A DNA stretch of 64,000 nt, from NCBI GenBank assembly GCA_965247585.1, contig CBDFHC010000004.1, positions 372,001 to 436,000 of the forward strand, in the 5' to 3' direction. Position 1 is the first letter of the stretch, and every line of letters starts with the position of its first letter. Below are positions 25,427-33,657 of this stretch, one piece after another. Under the pieces are notes generated by a model. The model was not told the origin of the DNA. It ran no database searches and saw only the letters and a program-made list of their open reading frames with translations. Position numbers and translations under genes: made by a program. This DNA is from CBDFHC01 sp965247585. GTDB lineage: Bacteria > Chloroflexota > Dehalococcoidia > Lucifugimonadales > GCA-2712585.

Positions 25427-27679
25427 ATGAGCAAGAAGATTTTGATCGCGCTGCTGGTTGGGCTGGTGGTCCTGGTGTCGATGGCGCCGGCGACGGCGCT
25501 GGCGGCCCCAGCGAAGGGGATTATCAAATCGGACAGCGGATACGACGGCGCTGGAACTATTGTTGTCACAGAGGGTGGGGGACCGGGTGAGGAGGGAATT
25601 AGCCCCGGCGGCGCGGTTAGCTTCACGGAGCCGCTGCCTCGAGATACGGTCGTGGGAGACCTGGTGACCTTTACGGTGGCGCTGGACTCAAGGTCGAGAA
25701 GCGCAGTGGCGAAAAACATCGTCAAGATAGCGGATGGCACGGTAATTGAGGCCGATGCTTCCGGCGACCTGGTGGTGGGGCCGGGGGAGACGCTGACGAT
25801 TCGCAATGGGGCGACGGTGACTGACAACGTTAGTGTCGGCGGCGGGAACCTCCTCATAACAGGGAGCAGTACGATTAACGGTGTATTAACAGTAGAGAGC
25901 GGCTCCTTTTTGTTGGTGGAGGAGGGGTCTGAGATTAACGGGGGCCTAATTATTCGCTCTACTCATATAACAACGGTGTACGCGGAGCTACGGAACAGCA
26001 CGCTAAACGGAGACCTGGACGTGTTCCCGGAGTTCGGAAGGATAGACATCCTGGTGAACAATGCGGGCATATCCGGGAACGTACGGACCGAAATCTTGAG
26101 CATGGACTTGAGCAGCCGCAAGGTGCAGACCGAGATGTTGAGCATGGACCTGAGCGGCTCACGGGTGGGCGGGAGCTGGCAGACGGAAATACTGAGCATG
26201 GACTTGAGCGGCACCAGGATTGACACGGAGATGCTCAGCATGGACCTGAGCGGGTCGCGGGTGAGCGGGAACGTGGAGACGGAAATTCTGAGCATGGATT
26301 TGAGCGGCGCGACGATTGAGACCGAAATCCTCAGCATGGACCTGAGCGACACGCGGGTGAGCGGGAACGTGGAGACGGAAATTCTGAGCATGGACTTGAG
26401 CAGCGCGACGATTGAGACGGAGATACTCAGCATGGACCTGAGTAGGGCGCAGGTGGGCGGGAACTGGCAGACGGAAATTCTGAGCATGGACTTGAAGAGC
26501 GCCACGATTGACACGGAGATACTCAGCATGGATCTGAGCGGCGCGCGCGTCAGTGGAAACTGGCATACGGAAATGTTGAGCATGGACCTGAAGGGCGCCA
26601 CTATCGACAAGAAGATACTCAGCATGGATCTGAGTAGGGCGCAGGTGGGCGGAAACTGGCATACGGAAATTGTGAGCATGGACCTGAGCAGCGCGACGAT
26701 TGACACGGAGATACTCAGCATGGACCTGAGTGGCTCACGCGTCGGCGGAGACTGGCATACGGAAATTGTGAGCATGGACTTGAGCAGAGCGACGATTGAC
26801 ACGGAGATACTCAGCATGGACCTGAGTGGCTCACGCGTCGGCGGAGACTGGCATACGGAAATTGTGAGCATGGACTTGAGCAGCGCGACGATTGACACGG
26901 AGATACTCAGTATGGACCTGAGTGGCTCACGCGTCAGCGGAGACTGGCAGACGGAAATTCTGAGCATGGACCTGAAAGGCGCGGTGTTTGACACGGAGAT
27001 ACTCAGCATGGACCTGAGTGGCTCACGCGTCGGCGGCAACTGGCAGACGGAAATTCTGAGCATGGACTTAAAGGGCGCGGTGTTTGACACGGAGATACTC
27101 AGCATGGACCTGAGCGGCTCACGCGTGGGCGGCAACTGGCAGACGGAAATTCTGAGCATGGACCTGAAAGGCGCGGTGTTTGACACGGAGATACTCAGCA
27201 TGGACCTGACGAGCAGCCAGGTTGACGGAAACGTGACTGGGACCGGTCCAAAGGCGAAAGAGTTGGGGCCGAAAACCAGTCCTCACATCCGGATTGATGA
27301 TAGCGAAGTAGGGGGGAGCATAAAGATAGAGCTGATCAGCATGTCGCTGAGGTCCAGCACAACAGGTGGCGGGGTGAAGGCGGAAGGGGCGCCGCAACTA
27401 CTGGTGACGGGTGGCAGTCAGATTGGGGGAGACGTTAAGGGCAAGAACAGCGGCACGGTGAAAATTGGACCAGGTAGCACGATTAACGGTGACGTGAAAC
27501 TCGAAGAGAGCCAGACCATAGCTATTACCGGTAATACGATAACCGGTGACGTGAAAATAAATGACTCGAAGAGCGCGACGGTGACGGACAACACGATTGG
27601 CGGGGACCTGAAGATCTCAGGGGTGAGGAAACCGGTGGTGTCCGGGAACACAGTCTCCGGAGAGACGGAGATCGAGTAG
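25427..27679 (+). CDS. Exported repeat protein with 24 TEILSMDL motifs, predicted beta-solenoid
   Basis: 750 residues from ATG 25427. A signal peptide (KKILIALLVGLVVLVSMAP, likely cut near ALA-AP) is followed by an OB/cold-shock-like segment (about 30-105: GAGTIVVTEGGG, VVGDLVTFTVALD, AVAKNIVKI) and bactofilin-like strands (about 110-215: GNLLITGSSTINGVLTVESG). Residues about 221-596 are twelve 32-residue units, each with two TEILSMDL-type motifs spaced alternately 14 and 18 residues, e.g. SRVGGNWQTEILSMDLKG then AVFDTEILSMDLSG. A decayed 25th motif (IELISMSLRSS) and four more bactofilin-like turns (GGDVKGKNSGTVKIGPGST onward) end the protein. I infer a long exported beta-helix, perhaps polymerising at the surface. 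Paralogous over its first ~180 residues to the 23500 gene. I know no named family for the SMDL repeat. Confidence 0.8.
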   Translation: MSKKILIALLVGLVVLVSMAPATALAAPAKGIIKSDSGYDGAGTIVVTEGGGPGEEGISPGGAVSFTEPLPRDTVVGDLVTFTVALDSRSRSAVAKNIVKIADGTVIEADASGDLVVGPGETLTIRNGATVTDNVSVGGGNLLITGSSTINGVLTVESGSFLLVEEGSEINGGLIIRSTHITTVYAELRNSTLNGDLDVFPEFGRIDILVNNAGISGNVRTEILSMDLSSRKVQTEMLSMDLSGSRVGGSWQTEILSMDLSGTRIDTEMLSMDLSGSRVSGNVETEILSMDLSGATIETEILSMDLSDTRVSGNVETEILSMDLSSATIETEILSMDLSRAQVGGNWQTEILSMDLKSATIDTEILSMDLSGARVSGNWHTEMLSMDLKGATIDKKILSMDLSRAQVGGNWHTEIVSMDLSSATIDTEILSMDLSGSRVGGDWHTEIVSMDLSRATIDTEILSMDLSGSRVGGDWHTEIVSMDLSSATIDTEILSMDLSGSRVSGDWQTEILSMDLKGAVFDTEILSMDLSGSRVGGNWQTEILSMDLKGAVFDTEILSMDLSGSRVGGNWQTEILSMDLKGAVFDTEILSMDLTSSQVDGNVTGTGPKAKELGPKTSPHIRIDDSEVGGSIKIELISMSLRSSTTGGGVKAEGAPQLLVTGGSQIGGDVKGKNSGTVKIGPGSTINGDVKLEESQTIAITGNTITGDVKINDSKSATVTDNTIGGDLKISGVRKPVVSGNTVSGETEIE
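26086..27216 (+). repeat. 96-bp tandem coding repeat (about 12 units)
   Basis: DNA basis of the SMDL protein repeat. Units carry GAGATACTCAGCATGGACCT and ACGGAAATTCTGAGCATGGA in alternation; three consecutive units around 26710-26990 and three around 26930-27210 are almost identical, suggesting recent copy-number change, while those at 26090-26450 are more diverged. Confidence 0.95.
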
Positions 27680-27691
27680 CCAGCAGCCTGT

Positions 27692-28597
27692 TCAGAGGTT
27701 GAAGAGGCGGGAGGCGTTGCCGCCGTAGATGAGTTCCCGCTGGGCGTCGGAGAGGTGGGGTAGGGAGGCGATGGTGTTGACGGGGTGGTAGTCGCCCATG
27801 TCGAAGGGGTAGTCGGTGCCGAGCATTACGCGCTCAGCACCGGCGGTCTCGGCGAGGTAGTTGAGGGCGGGGCCGGAGTGGGTGAGGGTATCGAAGTAGA
27901 GGAGCTTGAAGTATTCGCTGGGAGGGCGCTGGATGTGGAGCTTGGCCTCCGGGCGGGCCTTCCAGCCGTGGTCCCAGCGGCCCCGGACGAAGGCGCAGCT
28001 ACCGCCGCCGTGGGCCAGGTAAAACTTGAGGCGAGGAAATTCTTTTAGGACGCCGCCGAAGATTAGGCTGGCGACGGCGACAGCGGTATCGGTGGGATTA
28101 CCCAATAGGTTACGAAGGTAGTAGCCGCCGAGGCGGTCCAGGCCGAGGACGTTTACGGGGTGGATGAAGACGGGGAAGTCTAGCTCCTGGAGCTTGGCGT
28201 AGAAGGGGGCCAGGGACGGATCGTCGAGGTTCGTGCCATCGATGTTGCTGCCGATTTCGACGCCACGGAGGCCGAGGGTTTTGACGGCACGCTCCAGCTC
28301 CGCGGCAGCCTGGGGCGGGGTATGGAGGGGCACGGCGGCGAGGCCGTGGAACCGGCCGGGGTGAGACTGAACGGTCTGGGCCATGGCGTTGTTGTGGCGG
28401 ACGGCGGTGGGGAGGTCCCGGCTAAGGAAGCCGAGCCAGGGCGACATTATCTGGATATCGACGCCCATGGCATCCATGTCGGCGAGTCGCTTATCCAAGT
28501 TGGTTATGTCACCAACGAGGGAGGCGGGCTCCGGACCGTCGCCTTGCAGGTCGAGGCAGGCTTCGGGGATGTAGTGGGCGTGGACGTCTATTTTCAT
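27692..28597 (-). CDS. Amidohydrolase family protein (ACMSD-like)
   Basis: 301 residues from ATG 28597, with AAGGGGTG upstream; a longer open frame to 29011 is Pro-rich readthrough of repeats. Metal-dependent TIM-barrel motifs: MKIDVHAHYIPEACLD (His-x-His), PVFIHPVNVLGLDRLGGYY, KFYLAHGGGSCAFVRGRWDH and ERVMLGTDYPFDMGDYHP. The pattern fits aminocarboxymuconate-semialdehyde decarboxylase and related 5-carboxyvanillate-type decarboxylases, suggesting decarboxylation in an aromatic breakdown route; the substrate is unknown. It is convergent with the SMDL gene, with only 12 bases between stops. Confidence 0.9.
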   Translation of the reverse strand: MKIDVHAHYIPEACLDLQGDGPEPASLVGDITNLDKRLADMDAMGVDIQIMSPWLGFLSRDLPTAVRHNNAMAQTVQSHPGRFHGLAAVPLHTPPQAAAELERAVKTLGLRGVEIGSNIDGTNLDDPSLAPFYAKLQELDFPVFIHPVNVLGLDRLGGYYLRNLLGNPTDTAVAVASLIFGGVLKEFPRLKFYLAHGGGSCAFVRGRWDHGWKARPEAKLHIQRPPSEYFKLLYFDTLTHSGPALNYLAETAGAERVMLGTDYPFDMGDYHPVNTIASLPHLSDAQRELIYGGNASRLFNL

Positions 28598-28704
28598 CTT
28601 GTTCACCCCTTCGAGTGGTTGCCTCAGGGTCCGGAGGACGCCGGAGATGGAGGGTAGTGTAGCGCAGGGGAGGGGTTTGGGGGGAGGTGGCGGATAGGGA
28701 GGGG

Positions 28705-28790
28705 AAATGGGCGGCGGTTGGTGGGGAACGGGCGGCGGTTGGTGGGGAACGGGCGGCGGTTGGTGGGGAACGGGCGGCGGTTGGCGGGCC
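28705..28790 (+). repeat. 21-bp tandem repeat, four units
   Basis: GGGCGGCGGTTGGTGGGGAAC is repeated three times and a fourth copy diverges at its end (GGCGGGCC). It lies upstream of the minus-strand amidohydrolase and makes the N-terminal extension of that frame a Pro-rich artefact. Confidence 0.92.
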
Positions 28791-28899
28791 TTTGGCCCGC
28801 CAACGCGGGGTGGGGGAGGAGGGGTGGGGGAGAGGGGGTGCGGGGCATCGCCGCCCGGTAAAAGGGTACGATATGCTGGCCACACTGTCATCCGCTGGT

Positions 28900-29265
28900 A
28901 GCGCGCCACGGAGACATGGCAACCAATTTTGGGACGGTGATAGTGGGCGCGACGGTTGGACACGTAGAGAGGGTTGCGAATCACAGGTTGGTGATGCCCA
29001 CCCACGACCACCCAGTGAGGTTTAATTTCTGAGGGACACCCTCAGACTCCGTCAGGGACCCCAGATTCCCTGCACTCTCCTATGTGGTTGGTATTGATAT
29101 TGCGGTGGGAGCGCTATTACAGAGGGAGGCGAGCAGTTTTATTCGAGGCAATCAGCCGTGGCGGTTGAGACCGGCATCGCACAGGGCTGAATATCCAGGG
29201 TTGGATCTCCCGCTCTCCTTCGAGCGCCTCAGGATGAGCGGGACAATGAAGGCCGAAGGTTTAAT
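28900..29265 (+). repeat. Dispersed repeat modules
   Basis: A composite copy at about 28935-29085 (GGGTTGCGAATCACAGGTTG, CCCACGACCACCCAG, TCTGAGGGACACCCTCAGA, CCCAGATTCCCTGCACTCTCC) and a degenerate one at 29120-29245 ending CGCTCTCCTTCGAGCGCCTCAGGATGAGCG. 29265-29381 holds nothing recognised before the SDR gene. Confidence 0.75.
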
Positions 29266-29381
29266 TCGAGGGCATGCCAGGATGAAGGGGCCGAAGCTGG
29301 GGCGCGTGGTGGGATAACGTGGTAGGTTATTGGCGGAAAGCCGGTTGGGCAGTCGTGTGAAGTCTAGCGGAGCAAGCAGTT

Positions 29382-30251
29382 ATGACAGGGATGCAAGGGA
29401 AGGTATGCATGGTTACGGGCGCTACGTCCGGCATTGGGAAGGAGACGGCCCGGGAGTTGGCGCGCCTTGGGGCAACTGTGGTGGTGGCGGGGCGCAGCCG
29501 GGAGCGGGCCACGGCCACGGTGGAGGAGATACGGCGCGAGACGGGAAACGAGTCAGTGGAGTTTATGCTGGCGGACTTGTCGTCGCAGGCGGAAGTGAGG
29601 CGGCTAGCAGAGGAGTTCAAGGAGAGGCACCAGCGGTTGGACGTGTTGGTGAACAACGCGGGAGGGATATTCGCATCGAGGAGGGCGAGCGCGGACGGGA
29701 TAGAGATGACTTTCACGTTGAACCACCTGAGCTATTTCCTGCTAACGTCGTTGCTGCTGGACAGGCTGCGTTCCAGCGTGCCGGCGCGGATTGCCAACGT
29801 ATCGTCTAAGGCGCACGAGAATACCGCGATGGACTTTGGGGACCTGGAGTGCCGTAAGCGGTACCGTTTCGGGTCGAGGGCGTACCGGTTGTCCAAGCTG
29901 GGGAACGTGCTGTTCACGTATGAGCTGGCGCGCCGCCTAGAGGGGACCGGAGTGACGGTGAACGCGCTGCATCCCGGTCTGGTTTCGACGAATCTATTTT
30001 CGAACAACGGGGTGTTGGGGAAGGCGGTGACGTCTCTGGTGAGGTGGAGGGGGATGAGCCCGCCGGAAGGGGCGAAGACGTGCGTGTACCTGGCGGCGTC
30101 GCCGGAGGTGGAGGGGAAGACGGGGGGATACTACGACGACTGTAAGGCGGTGGCATCGTCGGCGGCGTCTCGCGACGGTGCGGCGGCGGCGCAGCTGTGG
30201 GAGGTGAGCGCCGAGATGACAGGGTTGGCTGAGAGGAGTGAAGGGATATGA
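29382..30251 (+). CDS. SDR-family oxidoreductase (retinol dehydrogenase-like)
   Basis: 289 residues from ATG 29382. Motifs: TGATSGIGKETARELARLG (NADP-type Gly motif), ADLSSQAEVRRL, DVLVNNAGGIF, FTLNHLSYFLLTSLLL (catalytic Asn), SRAYRLSKLGNVLF (Tyr-x3-Lys) and NALHPGLVSTNLF. This combination is typical of the RDH/WW-oxidoreductase-like SDR group acting on hydrophobic alcohols or ketones. Its stop overlaps an ATG (ATGA at 30248-30251) that begins a decayed luciferase-like gene, so it was probably the first gene of a two-gene operon. Confidence 0.88.
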   Translation: MTGMQGKVCMVTGATSGIGKETARELARLGATVVVAGRSRERATATVEEIRRETGNESVEFMLADLSSQAEVRRLAEEFKERHQRLDVLVNNAGGIFASRRASADGIEMTFTLNHLSYFLLTSLLLDRLRSSVPARIANVSSKAHENTAMDFGDLECRKRYRFGSRAYRLSKLGNVLFTYELARRLEGTGVTVNALHPGLVSTNLFSNNGVLGKAVTSLVRWRGMSPPEGAKTCVYLAASPEVEGKTGGYYDDCKAVASSAASRDGAAAAQLWEVSAEMTGLAERSEGI

Positions 30252-30330
30252 AGGCTGGGGGTGATTTTTCCGACGACGGCGGTAGGGGGCGGTGCGTGAG
30301 TCAGCGGGGGAGACGCACGTGAGCTTGAAT
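30248..30330 (+). pseudogene. Possible decayed LLM monooxygenase start
   Basis: ATG 30248 overlaps the SDR stop. The direct frame reads MKAGGDFSDD, but a one-base shift in the run of five G gives GVIFPTTAVGG, the standard first strand of F420/FMN luciferase-like enzymes. Stops follow within about 50 bases and nothing of the rest is recognisable. Weakly supported. Confidence 0.35.
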
Positions 30331-31572
30331 ACGATGCGATGCGGGTTTGGGTCGGCAGGAGAGCACCTGTAAACGGTCCGCCGTTTAAAGGAGGCGCTGG
30401 GGTAGAGGTCAGGCGGCTGATAAGGGCGAGGCTGGAAAACCCTTTCGACGATCCCCTCCGACTTTGCCGCGAGTCTTCGGCCTGGCCGCCTTACTATCCA
30501 GGAAGGGGTCAGAATTAATATCTGAGGGTGTCCTTCATCTGCCACAGGCGGACCGGCAAAGGGGCTTCGCCCCTGTGCACTCCCGAATTTCATCAGCCAG
30601 TTGAGGGCGGGTCTGGATTCGGCAGCTTAGCGGTGTTGAGCGGGCGGTGCGAGGGCAGGTTGGTAGTAGAAGCAGAGGCGAGGGCCGGGCACGCTCGTCA
30701 CCGCGCCACACAGATTCCTCGATCCGCACGCACGGACTCGGAATGGCATGGTTTATGCGGACGCTTCAGGTGCGAGATCCGAGGCCGACAATGCGGAAGA
30801 TGACCGAAATCCACAGCCTCTCTGGATGAGCGGGCAGGAGGCCTGGGAAGCTATTTTCATAGGAATCCATCATGTTGGCGTCCAGCACCAGGAAGGATGA
30901 AAAAAGAGTGGCGGCTATCATCCATGGCGTCCGGTAAAGCTACTACAAAATGATTGCAAATCACAGGTTGGTGGTTCCCACCGTCCCGCCCCGGAAGGTT
31001 TAAGAAACGAATTTCTGAGGGACACCCTCAGACTCCCGCCAGAGGGGCTGTGCCCCTCTGCACTCCCCCTGACCAGACGCACTTCTAGGAACGAGAGGTG
31101 CGTTTTCCGGGGAGACTGGCCATTGTGGAGGGTAGCGGCTCTAGGAAGGGTTGCGAATCACAGGTTGGTGGCGCCCACCCACGACCACCCAGTGAGGTTT
31201 AATTTCTGAGGGACATCCTCAGACTCCCGGCAGAAGGGCTGTGCCCCTCTGCACTCCCCCTTGGTAGGCGCAGGCAGAGTAGGGACGGTGCTATTTTCAT
31301 AGGAATGACATTACTTATGCAGGCGCTCAGTGGGCGACAAAGTGATGCTGAAAGTGCGACAGAATTCAAAAACTCCCAGCGTCGCAGGATGACGGGGTGG
31401 TGGGCGAAGGGGTGAGGTAGGGCGGTGGCCCTGGGGAAAACCCTGGGGTGGGGTAAGGTCAGGCGCCAATGGAAGCAAAGGGAATCCTCGCTACGTATAC
31501 CTTCGAGGTCGCCCCTAGAATCAGTGGATGAAGTCCGCGCAGTTGACTGGGAAACAAGCCGGAGCGGCAGCG
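30331..31572 (+). repeat. Intergenic region with dispersed repeats (30500-31400)
   Basis: 30331-30480 shows no feature. A variant hairpin copy lies at about 30500-30585 (CTGAGGGTGTCCTTCATC, AAAGGGGCTTCGCCCCTGTGCACTCCCG). Then come an AGATTCCTCGATCCGCACG module (30710), TATTTTCATAGGAATCCATC plus GTTGGCGTCCAGCACC (30853-30890), a full composite copy (30920-31075), a shorter one (31130-31260), and a TATTTTCATAGGAATGACAT element (31291). 31400-31572 has no recognised feature before the kinase. Confidence 0.8.
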
Positions 31573-32751
31573 ATGAGCGACGCTCAGAGGGTGCTGGTGG
31601 TGGATGACGACCGGGGAATGCGGGAGACGCTGTCCGCCATCCTGGAGGAAGAGGGGTACCAGGTCTTCAAGTGCCGGGACGGCACCACGGCCTTGGAGCT
31701 GCTGGAGGAGACTTCGATTGACGTGGTGGTCTCGGACCTGAAGCTGCCGGACACCAGCGGGCTGGAGATACTATCGGCGCTGAAAAAGAGAAGCTCAGAC
31801 ACGGCGTTCATCCTGATGACGGGCTATGCCTCTGTGGAGACGGCCATTCAATCGGTGAACCGTGGGGCGTTCGCCTACCACGTGAAGTCGCTGGACATGA
31901 GGGCGCTGTTCGGGAGCGTTAGAAACGCGCTGGCGCAGCGGCGTCTGCTGGTGGAGAACCGCAAGCTGCTGGTGGAGCTGCAACGCTCCAATGAGGAGCT
32001 TGGGGAGAAAAACCGAGAGCTGGAAGAGACTTCGGTGGCCAAGAATCAGATCCTGTCCACGGTGTCGCATGAGCTAAAGACGCCGCTTACCAGCGTGATG
32101 GGCTACATAGAGAGGCTGTTGCAACAGGAGGCGGTGGGGCCGCTGAACGACCGGCAGCAAAGGTACTTGGAAACGGCGAAGAGGAACTCCCACAGGTTGA
32201 AGCTGCTGATTGATGACCTGCTGGACATCTCCAGGATAGAGGCGGGCACGATGGAGCTGGAGATTGGGGAGCTGGACGTTAAGGAGGCAGTTGCCGAGGT
32301 ATTAGATTCGATGAAGGTGCGGCTAGAGGGGAAAGGTAGCCGGGTAGAGGTGAGCATACCGGCGGGTCTAGGGAAGGTCAAGGCGGACCGGCTGCGGTTC
32401 TGCCAGATATTGGGCAACCTACTAAGCAACGCCTGCAAGTACTCGGGGGCGGAAGCGACGGTGAAAGTCAGGGCCAAACGGAAGAGGGGCGTTGTGCAAG
32501 TAGAGGTCTCGGACACGGGGATTGGGATATCGAAAGGTGACCAGACGATGCTGTTCAAGAAGTTCTTCCGGGTGAACAATAGTTGGACCAGGGAAGAATC
32601 GGGCACCGGGCTGGGGCTTTTCATCACGAGGCATCTGGTTGAAGCGCACGGGGGGAGGATGTGGGTGAGCAGCGAGGAGGGGGAAGGCAGCACGTTCGGG
32701 TTCATCCTGCCTGCGGCGGACTCGCCGGGCCAATCGAACGGAATGGTTTGA
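31573..32751 (+). CDS. Hybrid response regulator-histidine kinase
   Basis: 392 residues from ATG 31573 (an ATG at 31528 would add 15 residues and has no clear ribosome site). A receiver domain comes first (RVLVVDDDRGM acidic pair, phospho-acceptor Asp55 in VVVSDLKLPD, LMTGYAS), with Lys-Ser in place of the usual Lys-Pro (AYHVKSLDM). A coiled coil (about 120-155, LVENRKLLVELQRSNEEL) leads to HisKA with His166 in LSTVSHELKTPLTSVMGY and a full HATPase domain (FCQILGNLLSNACKYS, VSDTGIGIS, GTGLGLFITRHLVEAHGG). No membrane segment, so a cytoplasmic phosphorelay kinase. The response regulator at 33100 is a possible partner, though a repeat separates them. Confidence 0.92.
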   Translation: MSDAQRVLVVDDDRGMRETLSAILEEEGYQVFKCRDGTTALELLEETSIDVVVSDLKLPDTSGLEILSALKKRSSDTAFILMTGYASVETAIQSVNRGAFAYHVKSLDMRALFGSVRNALAQRRLLVENRKLLVELQRSNEELGEKNRELEETSVAKNQILSTVSHELKTPLTSVMGYIERLLQQEAVGPLNDRQQRYLETAKRNSHRLKLLIDDLLDISRIEAGTMELEIGELDVKEAVAEVLDSMKVRLEGKGSRVEVSIPAGLGKVKADRLRFCQILGNLLSNACKYSGAEATVKVRAKRKRGVVQVEVSDTGIGISKGDQTMLFKKFFRVNNSWTREESGTGLGLFITRHLVEAHGGRMWVSSEEGEGSTFGFILPAADSPGQSNGMV

Positions 32752-32914
32752 GCCGGGGAGAGGGTGTAGCCGGGAACGGCGGTGTTACCTTCGAGGGGAC
32801 CCCACATGCCGGTTGCGGCGGGTACGATCAGGAATGAACATTTTAGGCTAGGGGCTTCCAACTGTAAGCAGGACGAATTATTTCGGCGCCGCTCGGCTAG
32901 AGCGAAGGTTGGAC

Positions 32915-33075
32915 GCTCCTAAGGGCTACGAATCGAAGGTCGGTGGCTCCCACCCACCCGCCCAGGATGGTTATTAAAGTATTTCTGAGGGACACCCTCA
33001 GACTCCCGCCAGAGAGGGTGCGCCCTCTCTGGACTCTCCCTGGCAGGGTGTCTTTCAAAGGCGCTGTTTCTATTT
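32915..33075 (+). repeat. Dispersed composite repeat
   Basis: Single copy: AAGGGCTACGAATCGAAGGT, CCCACCCACCCGCCC, TTATTAAAGTATT spacer, TCTGAGGGACACCCTCAGA hairpin, AGAGAGGGTGCGCCCTCTCT second hairpin, GGCAGGGTGTC tail. Lies between the kinase and response-regulator genes. Confidence 0.88.
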
Positions 33076-33099
33076 ACGAGGGGATGAAGGCAGGTTGGT

Positions 33100-33654
33100 A
33101 TGACCAAGGTGCTGGTTGTGGAAGACGAGGCAGATATTCGGGACTTGCTGGTGGACACGCTGGTGGACGGTGGATTTGACGTGGTAAGCGCGGAGGACGG
33201 AGGACGGGGGCTGGAGATGGTGACGAGGGAACGCCCGGACGTGGTGCCGCTGGACGTTTGGATGCCGGTGATGGACGGCTTCCATGTGCTGGAGAGGCTG
33301 AGGGAGGATGCCGCGACGCGGGATGTGCCAGTGATTCTGCTGACGGCGATGCCGGCGTGGCAGGGGGAGGCGGCGGGAAACCGGCTAGGGGTTAAGCACT
33401 ACCTTTCGAAGCGGTTCGACCCGGGGCTGATCGTCCCGGCGGTTAACGTGGCGCTGCGGGAGGCAAAGGTGAGGGGCGGAGAACAGGGTAAGGCAGGCAC
33501 TGAGCAGGGGAGGGGCTCCAGCGATGCGAAACCTGAGAAGCGTGGGCAGCCCGGGGGACTGATTGGCACCAAAGAGATGCGGCTTGACCTGGGCCAGCAG
33601 TTCCGGGGCGGGGTCCCGCTGGGCACGGTGACGTTTGTAGAGGGTGGGGGATAA
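33100..33654 (+). CDS. Response regulator receiver protein, probably the front part of a split regulator-ATPase gene
   Basis: 184 residues from ATG 33100 (GGCAGGTTGGT upstream). The receiver domain is complete: KVLVVEDEADIRDLLVDTL, phospho-acceptor Asp in DVVPLDVWMPVMDGFHVL, VILLTAMPAW, HYLSKRFDPG (Lys). A Gly/Lys-rich linker (about 125-155) then runs into DLGQQFRGGVPLGTVTFVEG, which is the strand just before the P-loop of FlaH/KaiC-like ATPases, and the frame stops at TAA 33652-33654. The next frame, in the same register three bases later, is the rest of that ATPase. As it stands the product is a receiver with a useless tail; the receiver itself may still work. Confidence 0.8.
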   Translation: MTKVLVVEDEADIRDLLVDTLVDGGFDVVSAEDGGRGLEMVTRERPDVVPLDVWMPVMDGFHVLERLREDAATRDVPVILLTAMPAWQGEAAGNRLGVKHYLSKRFDPGLIVPAVNVALREAKVRGGEQGKAGTEQGRGSSDAKPEKRGQPGGLIGTKEMRLDLGQQFRGGVPLGTVTFVEGGG

Positions 33655-33657
33655 GCG

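Noticed and set aside
25963..27201. 412-residue open frame antisense to the SMDL gene
   Set aside because: Frame stays open only because the 96-bp repeat has no stop in that register; no start site, and the sense strand has signal peptide and folded flanks.
28598..29011. Pro-rich N-terminal extension of the 27692 amidohydrolase
   Set aside because: It translates the 21-bp tandem repeat and a dispersed repeat; the HxH metal motif starts at ATG 28597.
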